Source: Verrucomicrobiales bacterium (GTDB lineage: Bacteria; Verrucomicrobiota; Verrucomicrobiia; Limisphaerales; UBA1096). From it: 8,765 bases of DNA. Each line of letters opens with the position of its first letter. Positions within the stretch are counted from its first letter, which is position 1. Of the stretch, positions 6,557 to 8,765 are shown piece by piece. The position numbers were made by a program, and so were the translations under genes. The stretch covers positions 1-8,765 of the forward strand of contig WTHH01000227.1 in assembly GCA_011523195.1 (NCBI GenBank), written 5' to 3'. Under the pieces are notes generated by a model. The model worked only from the letters and a program-made list of their open reading frames with translations. It made no database searches and was not told the origin of the DNA.

Positions 6557-8266
6557 TCACTCCTCTTCCTTGGGTGGCAGAAACCGGAATACCTCGCTCT
6601 CCAAACGGCCCTCGATGGCGTCGCCCGTCTCGGTGCCAAAGCGGTTGATCACCACCCGGCCACCGAAGTTACCGGCCGGCTCGTGCGAGCCATCGACAAA
6701 GACATTGCCCTGAGCCGGGCTTGCGAAGATGTCGAGCCGGTAGGGCACGGACTCCCCCTCGTCAATGCGCCGTTGCGGAAAATGAATCTCGATCGCCTTG
6801 GGCTCGCCCTCCGGCGCAGCGTCACGAGTCAATCTCAGTGTGACCGAGCGACGTCCGTTTCTTCGGATGCCAAACGTCGATTTATCAAAGTCGATTTTTT
6901 TGTCGCCCCATTTCAGTTCCAACCTGCTAGTGCCATCCACCTCGATAAAACCAAAAGAGTTTTCTTCAGCATCGCCCAGCTTCAACGCAAAGGTGCCGTT
7001 GGCATCCGCCACCTTGACCAAGTCACTCATCAACGGTCGCTGCGCCAGCGTCCATTCGGGCGTCTTGCCGCCTTCGAATTCGCTCGTCACTTCCTCGCGC
7101 CGGTTCCGAATGAATTTCTTGAATGCTTCGGTTTTACCTTTAACCCATGAATTGTTGTCCACACGATGCGGCTCGATCAGCTCCTGCAATTCATCGATCT
7201 GCGCAAGCAGCTCTTTTTCGTTCCACGCCTTTTTCAACAGCAATCTCATGGCGTCGAAATATTTTTTTCGACCCTCCGGGTGTTGATACAGCCGACGCGG
7301 AATGGCGGAGTCGGCCTTGACCGACTTCGGCGGGTCAAATGATCGATCCCAAAACATGTTCCGGTCGGTGGCCAATTGGTCCACTCCCCACGGCAGGAAG
7401 TGCAGCCGGTCTGACTTGGTATCAAAATAGACAAAATAATTGTTCCGGTTGCTGACATAGCCGTCCCAATGCCCAGACAGCACCTCCATCGCCCAAAACT
7501 TGTAAAACCGATCTATGTCCACGTATCGGCCCAGTTCCTTGAGCAGTTTTTCGTCGCCAGACTTCAGGGCAACGGCGGCCTTGCGAAGAACCTTGTCCGC
7601 TTTATCGGAGCCGAACTTGCGCTCGAAACGAACCAGCACCGGCAGCCGAAAATCACAAACCGTGCCCTCGTACAGCGTGCCCTTGGCACTGTCGAACGCA
7701 CGCCGAAACAGGTGCTTGTCGAGTGACTCGACGTTGGAATATATCCCAAGCGATATGCCGTTGACCGTGACGTGCGCCAGATTGCAGTACGACGCCTGCA
7801 ACCCTGCGTCGCGAAATAGCTGGTAACCAATCAACTGGTGCACCCGCGATCCGTCCTGCCGATTGTTGTTCAGCGTGAGCGTGTCGACCCCGGCGAACAT
7901 TTTCTTTTTGTCGTAACGGTCAATCTGGATTTTTAACGATGGCCGGTTCGCATCCAGCGACCCCACGAAGCCCTTTTTCCGGATCGCCACCTTGCCGACC
8001 TTCGTGCCGTCGATCGTCAACTGCGCCGGCACGTAGTCGAACGGTTTCTCCTGGTCGGTCGGCGGGATGTCCGTGCGCAGCGTCTTCACCAGCAGGCGGT
8101 GCTGCTTGCGCATCCGATCCCAGTCATCCGGCTTCACCATGAGCTCGACCTGGATGAGCCGAGTCGGGTCGAAGAATTTCTTGAAGCCGTACGGCGCGAG
8201 ATCCTTGGCCGTTGCCGCGCCGGCGAACAACAGGCCGGACAGCATGAGGGCTGACAAGCGGGTCAT
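6557..8266 (-). CDS. Secreted CotH-kinase-family protein
   Basis: The 569-residue product starts MTRLSALMLSGLLFAGAATA, a signal peptide with a probable cut after residue 20. The mature protein begins KDLAPYGFKKFFDP. The CotH-like kinase domain covers roughly residues 35-395. IRKKGF (95-100) and K112 in PSLKIQID fit the phosphate-binding segment. E180 follows GIYSNVE. HWDGYVSNRNNYF holds the likely catalytic D268 with Asn residues that could bind metal. PWGVDQ holds D296, the likely metal-binding Asp. The remaining 170 residues look like a beta-rich domain of unknown type, ending PPKEEE. It lacks the lamin-tail and chitobiase-like domains of the adjacent larger protein and has a different active-site wording, so the two are distant relatives rather than a recent duplication. 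The ATG at 8266 starts 22 bases after the msrA stop, so the two are probably cotranscribed; no Shine-Dalgarno site is evident. Its stop is 3 bases from that of the convergent gene. Kinase activity is inferred from the family. Confidence 0.92.
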   Translation of the reverse strand: MTRLSALMLSGLLFAGAATAKDLAPYGFKKFFDPTRLIQVELMVKPDDWDRMRKQHRLLVKTLRTDIPPTDQEKPFDYVPAQLTIDGTKVGKVAIRKKGFVGSLDANRPSLKIQIDRYDKKKMFAGVDTLTLNNNRQDGSRVHQLIGYQLFRDAGLQASYCNLAHVTVNGISLGIYSNVESLDKHLFRRAFDSAKGTLYEGTVCDFRLPVLVRFERKFGSDKADKVLRKAAVALKSGDEKLLKELGRYVDIDRFYKFWAMEVLSGHWDGYVSNRNNYFVYFDTKSDRLHFLPWGVDQLATDRNMFWDRSFDPPKSVKADSAIPRRLYQHPEGRKKYFDAMRLLLKKAWNEKELLAQIDELQELIEPHRVDNNSWVKGKTEAFKKFIRNRREEVTSEFEGGKTPEWTLAQRPLMSDLVKVADANGTFALKLGDAEENSFGFIEVDGTSRLELKWGDKKIDFDKSTFGIRRNGRRSVTLRLTRDAAPEGEPKAIEIHFPQRRIDEGESVPYRLDIFASPAQGNVFVDGSHEPAGNFGGRVVINRFGTETGDAIEGRLESEVFRFLPPKEEE

Positions 8267-8288
8267 GTAGTTTGAATGTGTGTTTGGA

Positions 8289-8765
8289 TTATTTTTTGAA
8301 CTTCAGCCCGAGCTTGAGCAGCTTGGGCCAGATGACCGCGCGGCAGTACGGCGCGTTCGAGTTCAGGTTGAAGTAGTTTTGGTGGTACTCCTCCGCCTTG
8401 TAAAACGTCGCCGCTTTGGTGATCTCCGTCACGATCGGTCGGCGAAATTCACCGGAAGCGTTGGCCGCCTTTTTGGATTTTACCGCCACGGCCTTGTCGG
8501 CCTCGCTGTGGAAAAAAATCGCCGAGCGATACTGGGTGCCGATATCGGCGCCCTGCCGGTTGAGCGTGGTCGGGTCGTGCGCCTTCCAGAAAACAGCGAG
8601 TACTTTTTCCAGTGAAATCTTGGCCGGATCGTACTCCACCTTGACCACCTCGGCGTGGCCAGTGCGGCCGGTGCAGATCTGCTCGTAGGTCGGATTCGGG
8701 ATCTTGCCGCCCATGTAGCCGGAGGTCACCTTCGTGATGCCGTCGATTCTTTGATACACCGCCTC
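8289..8765 (-). CDS. msrA: Peptide methionine sulfoxide reductase MsrA (5' end outside window)
   Basis: MsrA reduces the S form of methionine sulfoxide in proteins, using a catalytic Cys and recycling through thioredoxin or further Cys residues. Visible blocks are EAVYQRIDG at the right edge, SGYMGG, NPTYEQICTGRTGHAEVV, FWKAHDPTTLNRQGADIGTQ, YRSAIF, FYKAEEYHQNYF and a C-terminal CRAVIWPKLLKL whose Cys may act in recycling. The catalytic GCFWC motif should lie just beyond base 8765, so this is 158 codons plus stop of a gene usually near 170-220 residues. A GTG at 8757-8759 is the Val of EAVYQ and not a real start. The stop TAA is at 8289-8291, 22 bases before the CotH-family gene on the same strand. 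MsrA enzymes occur both in the cytoplasm and exported; the missing N-terminus would show which. Confidence 0.96.
   Translation of the reverse strand, partial: EAVYQRIDGITKVTSGYMGGKIPNPTYEQICTGRTGHAEVVKVEYDPAKISLEKVLAVFWKAHDPTTLNRQGADIGTQYRSAIFFHSEADKAVAVKSKKAANASGEFRRPIVTEITKAATFYKAEEYHQNYFNLNSNAPYCRAVIWPKLLKLGLKFKK

Overview
This window looks like a chromosomal segment from the Planctomycetota/Verrucomicrobiota group, most likely a Verrucomicrobiota. The reasons are two exported CotH-kinase-family proteins (one joined to lamin-tail domains and ending in a Verrucomicrobia-like RFYRLKI tail), the remains of a propeller-type glycosidase-like protein common in that group, and a general lack of clear Shine-Dalgarno sequences. 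This assignment is an inference from protein style, not a database match.

Bases 1-1416 form an AT-richer, accessory-looking stretch. It holds a possible 34-residue membrane peptide gene (110-214), an uncharacterised lipoprotein gene (326-1126), three copies of a diverged repeat (near 7-70, 225-270 and 1132-1200) and a triple 12-base tandem repeat (1341-1380). Two of the dispersed copies share an almost identical 23-base core inside stems whose arms differ in sequence but still pair. The stretch ends at a tRNA-Leu(UAG) gene (1417-1501). The layout of repeat, small gene, repeat, gene, repeat resembles a cassette array, but no integrase and no convincing attC site are visible.

Bases 1562-2825 (minus strand) are a clear pseudogene. 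A protein with a signal peptide and the LLVDDW, LWYRG and LYAFQV signatures of a PVC propeller/glycosidase-like family is broken by four in-frame stops and two frameshifts, yet its sequence is otherwise well kept, so the decay is probably recent.

Bases 2942-8765 are dense and intact. A 1203-residue secreted protein (2942-6553, plus) has the order lamin-tail, galactose-binding-like, Fn3-associated, CotH kinase, chitobiase-C-like, lamin-tail. It meets, tail to tail and only 3 bases apart, a 569-residue secreted CotH-kinase-family protein (6557-8266, minus). That second gene lies 22 bases downstream of msrA (8289 to beyond the right edge, minus), so msrA and the shorter cotH-like gene probably form an operon. 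Codon usage shifts sharply inside the large cotH gene, suggesting an internal recombination patch. The two CotH-family genes may act on extracytoplasmic proteins; their substrates cannot be read from the sequence.
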